From Bacteroidales bacterium (GTDB lineage Bacteria > Bacteroidota > Bacteroidia > Bacteroidales > UBA932), in assembly GCA_017400135.1 (NCBI GenBank), contig JAFPVJ010000021.1:62001-126000 (forward strand): DNA of 64,000 bases. Reading direction: 5' to 3'. This document shows positions 16,442-24,337 of the stretch, one piece after another. The position numbers and the translations under genes are program-made. Positions within the stretch are counted from its first letter, which is position 1, and each line of letters begins with the position of its first letter. A model generated the notes under the pieces. That model searched no databases. It worked only from the letters and a program-made list of their open reading frames with translations, and had not been told where the DNA came from.

Positions 16442-16618
16442 AGCCGTTAGTCGGGTTGTCAGAAAAATCTTGACTACACGATTTGGGCTCCACTGCGTAT
16501 CAGACATCCACCGTCCCGCCGAAGCGGAATCCCCGAAGGTGACATTGGCCCGTCATCAACGCCGTGAGGTACCCGGTTCCCATTGGGGTGTTGTTTTCAG
16601 CAAAAGGAACTAACGGCT
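16442..16618 (-). ncRNA. ssrS: 6S RNA candidate between zapA and rny
   Basis: About 177 bases on minus closed by a perfect nine-base stem, AGCCGTTAG at the 5' end and CTAACGGCT at the 3' end, then TTTTT. The interior folds into a long arm ending in hairpins such as CACC..GGTG and TTCCGC-TTC-GGCGGGA, with an open, A/T-rich middle, the layout expected of 6S RNA, which mimics an open promoter to hold RNA polymerase. The position right after zapA is the classic 6S location in proteobacteria. The 5' arm touches the zapA stop codon, so it could be processed from the zapB-zapA transcript. Assignment rests on shape and synteny, not on a covariance search. Confidence 0.65.
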
Positions 16619-16907
16619 ACTTTCTGTCAATGCTGTCCAGATAACCCGTCATCTCGTCCAGGAGCTTTTTCTCCCCCTCCTCGCGCGCCGTGAGCTTGCG
16701 CTGCGCGGCGATGCGGTTGATCGTCTCGTTGAGCGTGACGAACACCAGCTTGTCCAGCATGTCCTTGTCGGGGAACTTGGCATCATACTGGGCCAGACGC
16801 TTGTTGATCGCCTCCGCGGCGATCCGCATGATCTGCTCCATTTCGGGGGTGGCCGCCTTCAGCGGATAGTCCTTCCCGGCGATTTTCAGCGTGATGCTCT
16901 GGTCCAT
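16617..16907 (-). CDS. zapA: Cell division protein ZapA
   Basis: A 96-residue cytosolic FtsZ-ring stabiliser. It has the small N-terminal beta-alpha domain (ITLKIAGKDYPLKA) and the long C-terminal helix for dimerisation. Length fits the family. It starts one base after the zapB-like gene ends and its stop codon merges with the first bases of the 6S RNA candidate. Confidence 0.9.
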   Translation of the reverse strand: MDQSITLKIAGKDYPLKAATPEMEQIMRIAAEAINKRLAQYDAKFPDKDMLDKLVFVTLNETINRIAAQRKLTAREEGEKKLLDEMTGYLDSIDRK

Positions 16908-16908
16908 A

Positions 16909-17184
16909 TCAGTCCTTTTCCAACAAAGAGATGCATTTGTCGATCTCGCGGATCAACCTGTCGATCTTTTCTCTCGCGGCGGAGGAGCTATCTCCGCCCG
17001 ACATAAAGGCTCCTTTCAGTTCCAGGGTGCGTACCTGGTCTTTCAAGTCATCTATCTGCTTCCTGCAGGCTTCGCTGGCAGCACGTTCCTTCTCGAGCTC
17101 GGCGGCAAGGGCGTCAGCGCGCTCGCGCTGGGCTTCGTAAAGGGCGATGAGTTTCTCAAAACTGCTTTTGATCTCGTTCAACAT
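16909..17184 (-). CDS. Small coiled-coil protein, ZapB-like, upstream of zapA
   Basis: A 91-residue protein that is almost entirely one predicted coiled coil (residues about 3-58, rich in Glu, Lys, Ala and Leu heptads) with a short Gly/Ser break (FMSGGDSSSA) and a second helix. Such genes commonly precede zapA in Bacteroidetes and are likely division-ring partners, by analogy with ZapB. It carries the clear promoter at 17212-17242. Confidence 0.8.
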   Translation of the reverse strand: MLNEIKSSFEKLIALYEAQRERADALAAELEKERAASEACRKQIDDLKDQVRTLELKGAFMSGGDSSSAAREKIDRLIREIDKCISLLEKD

Positions 17185-17211
17185 GGTGCTTGCAACAATG
17201 CCTTATCTTTG

Positions 17212-17242
17212 CAAATATAGTAAATAAATCTTATTTGCCAAA
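17212..17242 (-). promoter_or_regulatory. Consensus Bacteroidetes promoter of the zapB-zapA unit
   Basis: On minus TTTG (17239-17242), 19 bases, TATATTTG (17212-17219): a full match to the Bacteroidetes primary sigma factor promoter. The -7 box is 27 bases before the start codon, and the -33 box overlaps the 3' end of the UshA-like gene. Confidence 0.85.
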
Positions 17243-18970
17243 GAGAAGATTCATATCCGTGGCGAGGGCCGGGGCGGCGAGCTGTTCGGGGACGAAGGAC
17301 CAGCGGCCAATCAGAGCGGGGTCGGAGATGGCGGCGGGATCGACCACGCCGGTATCTTTGATGTAGTCGTAGATCAGGAGGCGGACTTCCGGGTATTTGC
17401 CGACGATGCGCTCCGGCTCGTCATCCGTATTGACCTTGGCGCCCCTCGGCAACAGACCGCCGCCTCCGCTGGCCCGGTACGAGGTCATCGCCACCGTATA
17501 GGTCGAATCCGGGTGGAAGGCTTCGCCCGAAGCAAGGGAAGCGATCGCGACTCGTTCGCCAGCGGGCTTCGTCACATCCACCGTGTAATTGATGCCTGCC
17601 GCCGAATCGAAGTTGTAGGTCCGGGCCGGGAACGACCAGCGCTGCTGGCCCGTGCGCGGGTCGTCCCGCGGCTCGATCTTCAGCAGACGCTCCCCGGGAC
17701 GGGCCACCGTATTGATCCAATCACTGTATGAGAACTCCAGGTAATCTTTCACTTCCTTGCCCGTCAGATTGACGACAAACAACTGGTTCTCGTAAGGATA
17801 GATTGTAAACATGTCGTTGAACACCAGCTGCCCCGCCCTGACGCGTCCGTTGTAGGTCAGGGGTGCCGCCATCGAAATCTGGGCGCCGGTCGTCTTCAGG
17901 CAGACCGTGTGGACCAGGTTCATGTAGTCGCACATGCCCGTGAACGCCTCCCGTGTCCGGAGATCCGTCTTCAATTCACCGACCGGCCGGAGTGTGAAGG
18001 CCTTCACCGCCTCATAATCGGGACGGAACGCTTCCCGCATCGCGGGATCCGCCTTCTGTGCGTCGACCGGGATCAGAGATGCTTCCATCTCCCTGGACAC
18101 GACCCGCCGGTGCTTGACCGTGACGGTGATCTGACCGTGCCCGACATAGCGCATGTGACTGCCGGAGTTGATCAGGCAGATGCCGTCCTCGGCCAAAGTC
18201 AGCGGCCGATGGTCGTGCGCGCAAACCACGAAATCCACCCCTTCCAGCGACTGAAGAAGATCCCTTCCCTGGCTGTCCAGACCGCGGCCATTGCCGCTTC
18301 CGGTCCCCGAATGGGCCGCGACGATCACGACCTGGGGATGCTCCCGGGCCCTGACCGCATCCACGTCCTCCTGCACAAGGGGAATCAGGGACTTGAAATC
18401 CAGCCCCGACCAGAGGCTTTCGTCCAGCCAGTTCTTCATGTTGGGATTGTTGTAGCCCAGCACGGCGACCTTCAGGCCCGCCCGGTGGAACACCGCGTAG
18501 GTCGGGAAATAACGGTCCCCCGTGGCGGCCTCGATCACATTGCCTCCCAGGAAGGGAATGTCCCGGGCCTCCAGTTCGGCAGCCACCCGGTCGTACACCG
18601 GATGTCCCGTCTCGATGTCGTGGTTGCCGCCGATAACCGCATCGTAGCCAAGATACTCCGCCAGGCGCGGAAACACGTGCGGCGTCACGGTATCCACGTA
18701 GTTGAAATAATAGGCCGCATTGTCGCCTTGCAGGAAATCGCCCGCATCCAGCAATAGGACATTATCCTTGCCGGCGGCCGTCCGAACGCTGTCCACATAG
18801 TATTTGAGCGCGAGCATCGACCGTCGGACTCCCCCGCCCACGTAGGTGGAATCGAAGTAAGATCCGTGTATGTCGTTGGTCGTCAGGAGTTGGAGCGTGT
18901 AGACGCCATCTTTCGGTCCGCAGGCGGCCGTCAGGACGGCCAGGGACAAGAGAGTGAAGAAACGTTTCAT
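17231..18970 (-). CDS. UshA-like 5'-nucleotidase / metallophosphatase lipoprotein
   Basis: A 579-residue exported enzyme that probably hydrolyses nucleotides or related phosphate esters outside the inner membrane. The signal MKRFFTLLSLAVLTAAC gives a lipidated Cys17. The N-terminal calcineurin-like domain shows the two-metal motifs TTNDIHG, DAGDFLQGD, GGNHDIE, AAHSGTGS and HDH; the C-terminal 5'-nucleotidase domain (about 330-540) binds the nucleoside. A 16-residue upstream frame ends in a TGA that overlaps this gene's ATG, and a 14-base element is shared with the CDF exporter promoter, so metal or phosphate control is conceivable. Confidence 0.93.
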   Translation of the reverse strand: MKRFFTLLSLAVLTAACGPKDGVYTLQLLTTNDIHGSYFDSTYVGGGVRRSMLALKYYVDSVRTAAGKDNVLLLDAGDFLQGDNAAYYFNYVDTVTPHVFPRLAEYLGYDAVIGGNHDIETGHPVYDRVAAELEARDIPFLGGNVIEAATGDRYFPTYAVFHRAGLKVAVLGYNNPNMKNWLDESLWSGLDFKSLIPLVQEDVDAVRAREHPQVVIVAAHSGTGSGNGRGLDSQGRDLLQSLEGVDFVVCAHDHRPLTLAEDGICLINSGSHMRYVGHGQITVTVKHRRVVSREMEASLIPVDAQKADPAMREAFRPDYEAVKAFTLRPVGELKTDLRTREAFTGMCDYMNLVHTVCLKTTGAQISMAAPLTYNGRVRAGQLVFNDMFTIYPYENQLFVVNLTGKEVKDYLEFSYSDWINTVARPGERLLKIEPRDDPRTGQQRWSFPARTYNFDSAAGINYTVDVTKPAGERVAIASLASGEAFHPDSTYTVAMTSYRASGGGGLLPRGAKVNTDDEPERIVGKYPEVRLLIYDYIKDTGVVDPAAISDPALIGRWSFVPEQLAAPALATDMNLLFGK

Positions 18971-19019
18971 TTGATTCGATCAGAAAAACAACGAAAGTTA
19001 AGCATTTCTTCCGGCATAT
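18967..19019 (-). promoter_or_regulatory. Leader of the UshA-like gene: shared element, weak -7 box, short upstream frame
   Basis: ATATGCCGGAAGAA (19006-19019, minus) is followed after five bases by TAACTTTC (18993-19000), one base off TAnnTTTG. The same element lies four bases before the CDF -7 box. Read as codons, the ATG inside the element opens the 16-residue frame MPEEMLNFRCFSDRIK (18967-19017), whose TGA overlaps the UshA-like ATG as ATGA, an arrangement suited to translational coupling. Which reading is right cannot be decided from sequence alone. Confidence 0.5.
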
Positions 19020-19022
19020 CGT

Positions 19023-19030
19023 TATTTTTG
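19023..19030 (+). promoter_or_regulatory. -7 box directly before the GSCFA gene
   Basis: TATTTTTG fits TAnnTTTG and ends five bases before the start codon, predicting a transcript with almost no leader. No TTTG at -33 is visible. Confidence 0.5.
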
Positions 19031-19035
19031 TCGAT

Positions 19036-19896
19036 ATGAAACTGCAAACGACCGTGACTTTTCCCGCCAGCCGCATCCCCGTCTCGGGCAGAGACCGGAT
19101 CCTGGTGATCGGCAGCTGCTTTGCCGACCAGGTCGGAGCGCGGCTGTCCCAGGCCGGCTTCGATGCCTGCGTCAACCCCTTCGGCACCCTGTACAACCCC
19201 TTCTCGCTGGCCGCTGCGTTGTCCCGCCTCTGCGACGGGCGTCCCTTTACCGCCTCGGAATGTGTGAAGATGGGCGCCGGCGCGGGCCTCGTCTGCTCCT
19301 TCAGCCACCACACCTCTTTCGCCCGCCCAACCGAAGAGGAATTCCTGGAAGTCGCCAACCACGCCCTGGAAGACGCGACTGATTTCTGGCAGGACTGCAA
19401 CAAGGTGCTCGTCACCCTCGGCACCATTTTCTGCTGGATGCATGACGGCGCCGTCGTGGCCAATTGCCTGAAGCGACCGGCAGCCGAATTCGAACGCATC
19501 GAAATGACCCTGGAGCAGGTCACCGCGGTCTTGCGCGGCATCGTCCTCAGCAGTCCCGGCAAAGAGTTCATCTTCACCGTCAGCCCCATCCGGCACCTGG
19601 GCGACGGCGCGCACCTCAACCAGCTCAGCAAGAGCACCTTGCTGCTTGCCGTGGATGCACTCCTGCAAGACCCTGTCGTCGGCCAGCGCTGCGAGTATTT
19701 CCCCGCCTACGAGATTATGATGGACGAGTTGCGGGACTACCGTTTCTACGGGGAAGACATGACGCATCCGACGGCACAGGCCGCGGATTACATCTGGGAG
19801 CGTTTTCTGGATTTCGCCGTTCCGGCGGAAGAGAGGCCCCGTGTAGCGGAGGCCGAAAAGGCTTGGAAAGCCGCGCAGCACCGACCGCTGCACTAA
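19036..19896 (+). CDS. GSCFA domain protein (SGNH-hydrolase-like)
   Basis: A 286-residue cytosolic protein named for its signature GSCFA, here IGSCFADQVG at residues about 29-38. The family is related to SGNH/GDSL esterases, and other conserved segments are NPFGTLYNP, TLGTIFCW, VSPIRH and the C-terminal DMTHPT. The substrate is unknown. The -7 box abuts the ATG. It is divergent from the UshA-like gene and probably monocistronic. Confidence 0.9.
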   Translation: MKLQTTVTFPASRIPVSGRDRILVIGSCFADQVGARLSQAGFDACVNPFGTLYNPFSLAAALSRLCDGRPFTASECVKMGAGAGLVCSFSHHTSFARPTEEEFLEVANHALEDATDFWQDCNKVLVTLGTIFCWMHDGAVVANCLKRPAAEFERIEMTLEQVTAVLRGIVLSSPGKEFIFTVSPIRHLGDGAHLNQLSKSTLLLAVDALLQDPVVGQRCEYFPAYEIMMDELRDYRFYGEDMTHPTAQAADYIWERFLDFAVPAEERPRVAEAEKAWKAAQHRPLH

Positions 19897-19899
19897 GGA

Positions 19900-20046
19900 T
19901 CAACCCCAGCCGTGGGATGAGCCGTCGTCAATGATCGGCTCGGTCCCCGAACCACCCGACTTGTCGTCACCCAGCACGGACTCCGCCACTTCGATCAAAA
20001 TGACGGAAGACAGGGGCTGTTCGTATGACAGGGGTTGGGTGCTCAT
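19900..20046 (-). CDS. Short peptide of 48 residues with own promoter
   Basis: A small open frame in the gap between the GSCFA gene and ffh, starting MSTQPLSYEQPLSSVILIEV and ending in an acidic, Gly/Ser-rich tail with a terminal GWG. A good promoter (20063-20093) lies 16 bases before its ATG, and no other gene could use it, which is the main support. The pattern YxxP, a short hydrophobic segment and a Gly/Asp/Trp tail resembles short peptides frequent in Bacteroidales genomes whose function I do not know. No signal peptide. Confidence 0.6.
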   Translation of the reverse strand: MSTQPLSYEQPLSSVILIEVAESVLGDDKSGGSGTEPIIDDGSSHGWG

Positions 20047-20062
20047 AGATGTACGCTTTCCA

Positions 20063-20093
20063 CAAAGGTAGTCAATCCGGCGGCAATCTGCAA
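20063..20093 (-). promoter_or_regulatory. Promoter of the 48-residue peptide gene
   Basis: On minus TTG (20091-20093), 20 bases, TACCTTTG (20063-20070), matching the Bacteroidetes consensus. It lies just beyond the ffh stop codon. Confidence 0.7.
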
Positions 20094-20103
20094 GCGGACC
20101 GGC

Positions 20104-21426
20104 CTAGCGCCGGAAACCGCGCATCTGCTGGGCCAGTTTGCCGGTCACGGCGCCCTTCATCATCTTGCGCGTCCCTTCGAACTGCTTGAGCAGGCGGTTG
20201 ACTTCCGGGAGCGAGGTACCCGAACCGTCGGCGATACGCTTGCGCCGGGAACCGTTGATGATTTCGGGGTGCGCCTTTTCATAGGGCGTCATGGACTGGA
20301 TGATGGCCTCCGTGGTCTTGAAGGCGTCGTCCGGGATGTCGACGTCCTTGAGGGCCTTTCCCATACCGGGGATCATGGAGGCCAGATCCTTGACATTGCC
20401 CATCTTCTTGACCTGCTGGATCTGCTGGAAGAAGTCGTCGAGTGTGAACTGATCCTTCGCGAGTTTCTTCTTGAGCTCGCGCGCCTGTTTCTCGTCAAAC
20501 TGCTCCTGGGCTTTCTCCACGAGGGAGACGACGTCGCCCATACCGAGGATGCGGTCCGCGATGCGCTTGGGGTGGAAGACGTCCAGCGCCTCCATCTTTT
20601 CGCCCGTGGAGACAAACTTGATGGGTTTGCCGACGACGGCCTTGATCGAAAGGGCCGCACCGCCCCGGGTGTCGCCGTCCATCTTGGTCAGCACGACGCC
20701 GTCGAAATCGAGCGCATCATTGAAGGCCTTGGAGGTCTCCACGGCGTCCTGACCGGTCATCGCATCCACGACGAAGAGAGTCTCGGACGGATGGACGGCC
20801 GCCTTCATGGCGGAAATCTCGTCCATCAGCTGCTGGTCTACTGAGAGACGGCCGGCGGTATCGACGATCACGACGCTGTAGCCCTCGCGTTTCGCCTGGG
20901 CGATGGCAGACGTGGCAACCTTGATGGGATCGGTCTCCCCTTCGATGGAGAAGACCTCCACGCCAATCTGTGCGCCCAGGGTCTTGAGCTGCTCGATGGC
21001 GGCTGGACGGAAGGTGTCGCAGGCCGCAAGGAGCACCTTCATCCCCCGCTTGCTCTTGATGTTGAGCGCCAGCTTACCGGAGAAGGTGGTCTTACCGGAA
21101 CCGTTGAGACCGGCAACGAGGACGACGGCGGGACTGCCCTTGAGATTGATGTCCTGCGAGTCGCTGCCCATGAATTCGGCCAGTTCGTCGTGGACGATCT
21201 TGACCATCATCTGCTGGGGTTTGACGGCCGTCAGCACGTTCGCGCCGATGGCCTTGGCCTTGACGCGGTCGCAGAACTCCTTCGCGACTTTATAGCTCAC
21301 ATCGGCCTCCAGCAGCGCCCGGCGGATATCCTTGAGGGTTTCAGCGATGTTGATGTCGGTGATTTTTCCTTCGCCTTTGAGGATCTTGAAAGACCTTTCC
21401 AGTCTCTCGGTCAAGTTTTCAAACAT
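20104..21426 (-). CDS. ffh: Signal recognition particle protein Ffh
   Basis: A 440-residue GTPase that binds signal sequences of nascent membrane proteins together with 4.5S RNA. It has an N-terminal helical N domain, a G domain with GLNGSGKTT (P-loop, about residue 107), DTFRPAA, DTAGR and TKMDGDTRGG, and a Met-rich M domain with the RNA-binding motif (GSRRKRIADGSG). The P-loop reads GLNGSGKTTFSGKLA rather than the usual GVNGAGKTTTIGKLA, a tolerated variation. Upstream -7 box TAACTTTG at 21450-21457. Confidence 0.97.
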   Translation of the reverse strand: MFENLTERLERSFKILKGEGKITDINIAETLKDIRRALLEADVSYKVAKEFCDRVKAKAIGANVLTAVKPQQMMVKIVHDELAEFMGSDSQDINLKGSPAVVLVAGLNGSGKTTFSGKLALNIKSKRGMKVLLAACDTFRPAAIEQLKTLGAQIGVEVFSIEGETDPIKVATSAIAQAKREGYSVVIVDTAGRLSVDQQLMDEISAMKAAVHPSETLFVVDAMTGQDAVETSKAFNDALDFDGVVLTKMDGDTRGGAALSIKAVVGKPIKFVSTGEKMEALDVFHPKRIADRILGMGDVVSLVEKAQEQFDEKQARELKKKLAKDQFTLDDFFQQIQQVKKMGNVKDLASMIPGMGKALKDVDIPDDAFKTTEAIIQSMTPYEKAHPEIINGSRRKRIADGSGTSLPEVNRLLKQFEGTRKMMKGAVTGKLAQQMRGFRR

Positions 21427-21449
21427 GATGTATTCTCCGATAAGTGCGG

Positions 21450-21457
21450 CAAAGTTA
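21450..21457 (-). promoter_or_regulatory. -7 box of ffh
   Basis: On minus TAACTTTG fits TAnnTTTG, 23 bases before the ATG. Only a weak TTTC lies at about -33. Confidence 0.55.
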
Positions 21458-21496
21458 AGAAAAAAACCTTATTTTCGTTGAAACGAAACTGAAACG

Positions 21497-22477
21497 ATGA
21501 GAATAGGTATCCTGGGCGCCGGCCACATCGCCGGCAAAGTGTCTGGTACACTGAAACAGATGAAGGAAGTGCGCTGCCACGCCGTCGCGGCGCGGGATCT
21601 CTGGCGGGCGCAGGCCTTCGCGGGCGAGCACGGCTTCGCCAAGGCATACGGCTCCTACGAGGAGCTGGTGGACGATCCCGACGTGGAACTGGTCTATGTC
21701 GCGACCCCGCACAACTGCCACTATCCCCACGTCAAGCTGGCCCTGGAGCACGGCAAGAACGTCCTCTGCGAGAAGTCCTTCATGATGAACGCCCGCGAGG
21801 CGGAAGAAGTGACCGCCCTGGCACGGGAACGCGGCCTGCTTCTCGCGGAAGCGATCTGGACCCGCTACATGCCTTTCTCCAAGACCATCCGGGAGGTGGT
21901 CGACAGCAGCGTGATCGGTCGCGCACGGATGCTCTCGGCCAACCTGGGCTATGCCGTGGACTGGAAAGAGCGGCTCATCAAGCCCGAACTCGGCGGCGGC
22001 GCCCTGCTGGACCTCGGCGTCTATTGCCTCAACTTCGCGCTGATGGTTTTCGACGGCGAAATCGCCGACATCAAAACCGCCTGCGTCAAGAACGAACTGG
22101 GTGTGGACATGCAGGAAACCATCGCCCTCTACTATGCGGACGGCCGGGTCGCCAATCTCCACGCCACGGCCTGGTGCGCCACGGACCGCCAGGGCGTGAT
22201 CGGGGGCGACAAGGGCTTCCTTGTCGTGGACAACATCAACAATCCTACCTCCGCCACGGCCTGGACGCGCGACGGCGTGCAACTCGGCCACTGGGAAGCT
22301 CCCCCGCGCATTTCGGGCTTCGAATACGAATTCCTCGCCTGCCGGAAAGCCATCGAGGCGGGACGGTGCGAGCCGGATGACATGCCGCATAGCGAAACGC
22401 TCCGCGTCATGCGTCTCATGGACAGCCTGCGCGGAGCGTGGGGGGTGCATTTCCCGGGAGATCCGGAAAAACTATAG
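21497..22477 (+). CDS. Gfo/Idh/MocA family NAD(P)-dependent oxidoreductase
   Basis: A 326-residue cytosolic dehydrogenase. The Rossmann motif GILGAGHIAGK is at residues 3-13, the family segment CEKSFMMNAREAEEV (about 90-105) holds the usual catalytic-region Lys, and the C-terminal alpha/beta domain contains GGALLDLGVY. It is closest in style to trans-1,2-dihydrobenzene-1,2-diol or sugar dehydrogenases of this family; substrate unknown. It converges with the DUF2807 gene, overlapping by six bases. Upstream (21473-21488) is a near-palindrome of GAAACG-type repeats. Confidence 0.9.
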   Translation: MRIGILGAGHIAGKVSGTLKQMKEVRCHAVAARDLWRAQAFAGEHGFAKAYGSYEELVDDPDVELVYVATPHNCHYPHVKLALEHGKNVLCEKSFMMNAREAEEVTALARERGLLLAEAIWTRYMPFSKTIREVVDSSVIGRARMLSANLGYAVDWKERLIKPELGGGALLDLGVYCLNFALMVFDGEIADIKTACVKNELGVDMQETIALYYADGRVANLHATAWCATDRQGVIGGDKGFLVVDNINNPTSATAWTRDGVQLGHWEAPPRISGFEYEFLACRKAIEAGRCEPDDMPHSETLRVMRLMDSLRGAWGVHFPGDPEKL

Positions 22478-23185
22478 GCTGGTCTTTTTGGCGGTCTTGA
22501 CGGACCCGACGCCGTTCACTTTCTTGTCCAGCGTTTCATACTGCAGGCGGGAGAGATCCACGTCGCCCGTACCGTTGACCGTCACCTTGACCTCCCGGGC
22601 CGCTCCGGACAGGTCGGCGTCGCCGGCCCCGCTGATCTGGAGCGTGACCTCATCGGCATCCACCAGATTCACCTCCAAGTCGCCGGCGCCGTTGATTTCA
22701 AAGGCGGCGCGCTTCACATCGAGGCTGGGGATCTCGACATCCGCCGCCCCGTTGACCTGCATCTTGAAAGTCTCGCCGCAGATGACGCCCGTGGACGTAA
22801 AGTCGACCGCACCGTCGCAATCCAGGCGTTCCAGGGCCGTGGAACTCAGGGTGACGGCGAGTTTCTTGAAGTTCCGGAAGGAAGAATTCTTGCTGCCGAC
22901 CTTCAGGGTTCCGTTCTCGACGGAAACGGTCACGTATTCCATCAGGTTCTCATCCACCTTGACGACCATCGAAGGGGTGTCGGCGACTGAATAAGTCACG
23001 TCGGCCGGGATGCTCAGCTTGATGCGGGAGAAGTCTTCGACCTCGAAGGTCTTTTCGGAGATGATGCCGTTGCCGACTATTTTCTCGCCGGACTTCGTGA
23101 TGCCGCCATCCTTGATTTTCACAAATACGCAGCCGGAAAGGAGCAGGCCGCAGGCCACGAGGGCCAGGATCATAAATGCTTTCAT
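22472..23185 (-). CDS. Head-GIN / DUF2807 domain lipoprotein
   Basis: A 237-residue predicted lipoprotein (signal ending LLLSGC, Cys19) with a DUF2807 putative auto-transporter adhesin head-GIN domain. The body is a right-handed beta-helix-like series of short repeats with NGAADVEI, NGAGDLEV, SGAGDADL and NGTGDVDL, all variants of the G-(A/T)-(G/A)-D signature. The function is not established; surface exposure is likely. It starts two bases after the gntR stop and ends the ABC transporter operon. Confidence 0.88.
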   Translation of the reverse strand: MKAFMILALVACGLLLSGCVFVKIKDGGITKSGEKIVGNGIISEKTFEVEDFSRIKLSIPADVTYSVADTPSMVVKVDENLMEYVTVSVENGTLKVGSKNSSFRNFKKLAVTLSSTALERLDCDGAVDFTSTGVICGETFKMQVNGAADVEIPSLDVKRAAFEINGAGDLEVNLVDADEVTLQISGAGDADLSGAAREVKVTVNGTGDVDLSRLQYETLDKKVNGVGSVKTAKKTSL

Positions 23186-23187
23186 CG

Positions 23188-23523
23188 TTATATCAGTTTT
23201 TTCAAATCTATATCCAACAATTCGGCCCGTTTGAGGAGTTTGGGCCAGTCGTTCTCCATGAATGCTTTGCGCTCGGCTTCGAGCACGAGGTCCCGCGCTC
23301 CGGGGGCGACGAAATAGCCGAGCCCGCGCTTGGTGTAGATGATCCCGGCGTCGGTGAGCTTTTCGTAAGACCGGGCGACCGTGTTGGGGTTCACCCCGAT
23401 CTCCGCGCCCAGCTCCCGGACGGACAGGATCCGGTCTTCCGGCTTCAGTTCGCCGGACAGGATCCGCTCGCAGAGGTTGTCGCTGATCTGCAGATAGATC
23501 GGCTTGTTGCTGTCGAATTCCAT
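23188..23523 (-). CDS. GntR family regulator, YtrA type
   Basis: A 111-residue DNA-binding protein. The winged helix-turn-helix (about 10-72) reads PIYLQISDNLCERILSGELK and LGAEIGVNPNTVARSYEKL, with the wing RGLGYFVAPGA; only a short helical dimerisation tail follows, as in the YtrA subgroup. Such regulators usually repress the ABC transporter operon in which they are encoded, as here. Confidence 0.92.
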   Translation of the reverse strand: MEFDSNKPIYLQISDNLCERILSGELKPEDRILSVRELGAEIGVNPNTVARSYEKLTDAGIIYTKRGLGYFVAPGARDLVLEAERKAFMENDWPKLLKRAELLDIDLKKLI

Positions 23524-23526
23524 GGA

Positions 23527-24333
23527 TTATGCCTTTATGGTTTTGATCCGGGCGTAGATACCGCCGATGAGGAGGACGAACACGACGCCGTAAATCGCAT
23601 TGAGGGTCACGTTGATCCAGGTCTGCGCACGGGCCGCGTCGAAGTCACCGAAGAAATGGGTGAAAGACTCGTTGTCAAAATTCGTCGTATGGAAGATAAG
23701 CATCATCGCCGTGCTCAGAAGGATACCCAGTCCGATCAGGCACAGGATGGTCTTGCCCACCTTGTTACGCTTGAAGCAGAAAGCGCCCAGTGTGAAGATC
23801 AGGATGTTCTCGCACCAATTCAGCCAGAGGATCAAACCCACATTGAAGAAGGATCCGTCACCGTCCGCAAAGATATCCAGATGGTTGATGTGGAGCAACT
23901 TGTCGAAAGACAGGAACGGATCGATCCCGGGGACGGAAAGCGAGACCAGCCAGTTGCCCAGACACAGTAGCGCGAGCATGCAGGCCGGCAGCACGACGCA
24001 GGTGATGAGCAGCAGGGACAGGGTCTTCTCGAACGCGGAAGCCGGAAGGGCGATCCATTCCGTACCTTGCTTGCGGTCGGTCACGCCACCCCAGACCCGC
24101 GGGCCGAACGACATGACCAGGATGAGGAAGGCCGCGACGGGCCAGAACTGGTACAGCGACGAAGATTGGGCAAATTCCTTTCCGAAAATGAACGAGAAGA
24201 CGAAGCCGAACAAGAGGAAAAGGATCGGCATCAGACCGATGATCAGCGCAGTAAGACCATAACGGGTGACGGCCCGGTTGAGGTCGTAGCTGAAATATTT
24301 ACCGAAACGCTTGAAGTCGAATATCTCTTTCAT
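23527..24333 (-). CDS. ABC transporter permease-like membrane protein
   Basis: A 268-residue protein with about six hydrophobic segments (for example ALIIGLMPILFLLFGFVFSFIF, LLLITCVVLPACMLALLC and GVVFVLLIGGIYARI). I recognise no specific family, but it starts four bases after the ATPase gene, so it is very likely the permease partner. The N-terminal FDFKRFGKYFSYDLNRA is a soluble stretch often seen in Bacteroidetes ABC-2-like permeases. Confidence 0.75.
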   Translation of the reverse strand: MKEIFDFKRFGKYFSYDLNRAVTRYGLTALIIGLMPILFLLFGFVFSFIFGKEFAQSSSLYQFWPVAAFLILVMSFGPRVWGGVTDRKQGTEWIALPASAFEKTLSLLLITCVVLPACMLALLCLGNWLVSLSVPGIDPFLSFDKLLHINHLDIFADGDGSFFNVGLILWLNWCENILIFTLGAFCFKRNKVGKTILCLIGLGILLSTAMMLIFHTTNFDNESFTHFFGDFDAARAQTWINVTLNAIYGVVFVLLIGGIYARIKTIKA

Positions 24334-24337
24334 GGCT

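Noticed and set aside
16362-16613. Open frame of 83 codons on plus in the zapA-rny gap
   Set aside because: It runs across the closing stem and hairpins of the 6S RNA candidate and the terminator on the opposite strand, and the product has no recognisable features.
21473-21488. Near-palindrome of TTTCGTT/AACGAAA between ffh and the oxidoreductase gene
   Set aside because: Two central mismatches and simple GAAACG repetition make it weak; no matching regulator is nearby.
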